A stretch of DNA of 64,000 nt, from NCBI GenBank assembly GCA_018136815.1, contig CM030936.1, positions 3,321,524-3,385,523 of the forward strand. Direction: 5' to 3'. The position numbers and the translations under genes were made by a program. This DNA comes from Isochrysis galbana (Eukaryota > Haptophyta > Isochrysidales > Isochrysidaceae). Below, one piece after another: positions 62,417-64,000 of the stretch. Each line of letters starts with the position of its first letter. Position 1 is the stretch's first letter. The notes under the pieces are model-generated. The model was not told the origin of the DNA. It saw only the letters and a program-made list of their open reading frames with translations, and searched no databases.

Positions 62417-63268
62417 CCATGGTGGAGACCTCTACCATCAGTGCACCCAACATGGGAGGGCACTTCACAACCATCAATCTCAATATCCTACGGACCTACG
62501 GAGAGCACCCTATGCCTCTGGTTTCCATGTTGACTCACTTCTCGTTTTCACCCCACTCTTGTGGGCCACAAGTACCTACAACTCAATGCCATGCCTTTCT
62601 TTGGCCCTCTTTCATCACTTGACTCCCTTTCCCACTCCTCCTTCCCACTACAACCAACCCAACCAAGCAGCACAACCCCCCTCGCCCTCTTTCAAGCACC
62701 AAAAATTACGCGACCCAAGATCGACCCATGGTGACAAACTTCTCGTATTCACTCCACTCTTGTGGGCCACAGGTACCTATAACTCAGTGTCCTGCCTCGA
62801 GCCCTCTTTCAACACTTGACTCCCTCTCACACTGCCTCTTCCAACTACAACCAACCCAAGAAGCACAAGCCCCATCGCCCTCTGTCTGAAGCACCAAGAA
62901 TTCAACTCAAGCAAGGCAAGAGGGAGGACATGTCTTGAGGTTGAGGTGGCGTCGCTGCACATGCCTAGCGCAAGGGTATAGTGCCCCCACTCAGCCATCT
63001 CCTTCGCCCCACAGCTCCTCTATGATGAGTTGCTCCTCACCCTCCCATTAGGCCCCCTTGCCTGCGAGACCAAAACAAGATCCTGGCGTGGGGGGCTATC
63101 TGGGTGTGGACGGAGGGGCGCTCCGGCTAGCGTAGGTTGAAAGCTAGTGAAGAGCTGGGTGGCATAAGGGGGGAAGGGTGCTTGCGCTTGCCGCGGCAGG
63201 GAGTCCTGTCTTGAGTGAGCGCTAGTCCCGTCCCCTTGCCGCGCCGCAATCCATAAAAATTTGTTAAA
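62417..63268 (+). mobile_element. Repeat F, copy 2
   Basis: From CCATGGTGGAGACCTCTACC to CCATAAAAATTTGTTAAATT it follows 26940-27775, with two tandem units of about 205 bp (62528-62735, 62738-62930). A run of ten Ts lies just before its left end. Confidence 0.75.
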
Positions 63269-64000
63269 TTTAAACTACGTTGACGTTGAGCAGCAATACC
63301 GTAGCCACACAACGCAAACAACTAGTAGTAAAATAGCAAGCGTAGTGCAGAGCGACGGTGGTGCACGCGACAGTATCGTCCAACACCGCAAAGAGACACT
63401 CAAGCCCCAACAAACACGTAGCACGTAGCACGCGCGAAGAGCAAAAGCTATCGATAAACAACTAGAACGTCCGTGATCTACACAACAGCGAACAATGTAT
63501 GCTCAAGTCAGCCTAAGTCAGCCCCACTGTCCTGCATGTCACCACCCAGATACACATGAACGGACGATGCGGATACCCTTCATGATGATGCACCACCAGC
63601 TTGAGACCCCCCGAGGTTGGGTATGCACATGGTGATTGCCCAATTGCGAGATTGCCGCAACCACCATTTGCGAGATTGTCCCAAATACCATGCAGCCCTC
63701 GCATTGCGCAGGCGTGTCCCCGACACGGCGCTCGTGGACGAACACGACGGAGATCGAGAGTTTTGGCGTTGCCGGAGGTCCACCTTGCAGGCGCTCGCTT
63801 AGCATCGGCCTCGGCACGACAACGCTACGTATTCTCCGAGTCCACCGTGCTAGCCGCCGCTCGACCGGTTCGCGTTGCAATGCGACACCCGACGGGCAGT
63901 GGTGGCTACACCAGCACAGCGGGAGGCGACGCAATGATCCCTGCCGGAGATGGCCGGCGCCTAGCTCCTCAGAAAGACTTCCAGACGCGGGCAAACGATA
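63269..64000. other. Right edge, no secure gene
   Basis: A minus-strand frame 63994-63539 (151 residues, GVALQREPVERRLARWTRRI, ISQMVVAAISQLGNHHVH) may continue past the window. It has no recognisable domain. CGGGTGTCGCATTGC at about 63882-63896 (minus) weakly resembles the LTR start. Confidence 0.3.

Noticed and set aside
1-64000. CRISPR arrays, bacterial operons, rRNA or intact tRNA genes
   Set aside because: None seen; the introns, chromodomain retroelement and LINEs show this is eukaryotic nuclear DNA.

Overview
This is a GC-rich nuclear window from a unicellular eukaryote, most likely a microalga or similar protist. Genes have short spliceosomal introns, host genes are about 1-2.5 kb apart from each other's repeats, and families present include Tubby, NEK kinase, F-box/RCC1, an SLC25-type carrier and an MFS transporter. 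Long GA/CT microsatellites and G or C runs are common. A haptophyte-like alga is my guess from the high GC, repeat richness and one candidate GC-AG intron, but nothing in the window fixes the lineage.

Layout: 1-3.7 kb is the 3' end of a Ty3/gypsy chromovirus with its LTR, then a repeat (E) with a gag-like leader ORF. 3.95-4.85 kb is a rhomboid-like membrane protein. 5.5-8.7 kb holds a very compact LTR element (two 730-bp LTRs, 65-bp interior) inserted in repeat B, then small inverted-repeat elements. 9.8-13.5 kb is a three-exon ankyrin-Tubby gene. 14.3-16.6 kb is repeat B plus LINE and LTR debris. 17.5-20.1 kb and 21.7-24.5 kb are two minus-strand spliced genes (a multi-pass membrane protein and a disordered protein). 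26.6-27.8 kb is LINE ORF1-derived repeat F. 28.7-29.8 kb is a mitochondrial carrier-like gene. 31.2-32.3 kb is SINE-like and LINE-tail insertions. 33.4-35.4 kb is an F-box/RCC1 gene. 36.2-39.2 kb has a TTAA-flanked inverted-repeat element, an hAT transposase relic and an LTR fragment. 40.3-42.3 kb is a NEK-type kinase. 42.8-48.2 kb is a nested block of LINE, LTR, SINE-like and TIR elements whose insertion order can be read from target-site duplications. 49.3-50.7 kb is an MFS transporter. 51.97-52.16 kb is a tiny cysteine-rich protein with a C-terminal membrane anchor. 53.3-56.2 kb has an orphan ORF and a channel-like membrane protein. 57-61.5 kb is a rearranged LINE and 61.7-63.3 kb carries second copies of repeats E and F.

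The host genes do not form a pathway. The connected story is the mobile-element community: one LINE lineage recurs as reverse transcriptase, ORF1, C-terminal zinc-knuckle and 3' tail pieces. Non-autonomous elements borrow its tail, several short hAT-like elements have 8-bp duplications, and an LTR terminus beginning TGTCGCATYC is shared by autonomous and compact elements. Most coordinates for element edges come from direct reading of repeats; exact ends are firm only where a target-site duplication is given.
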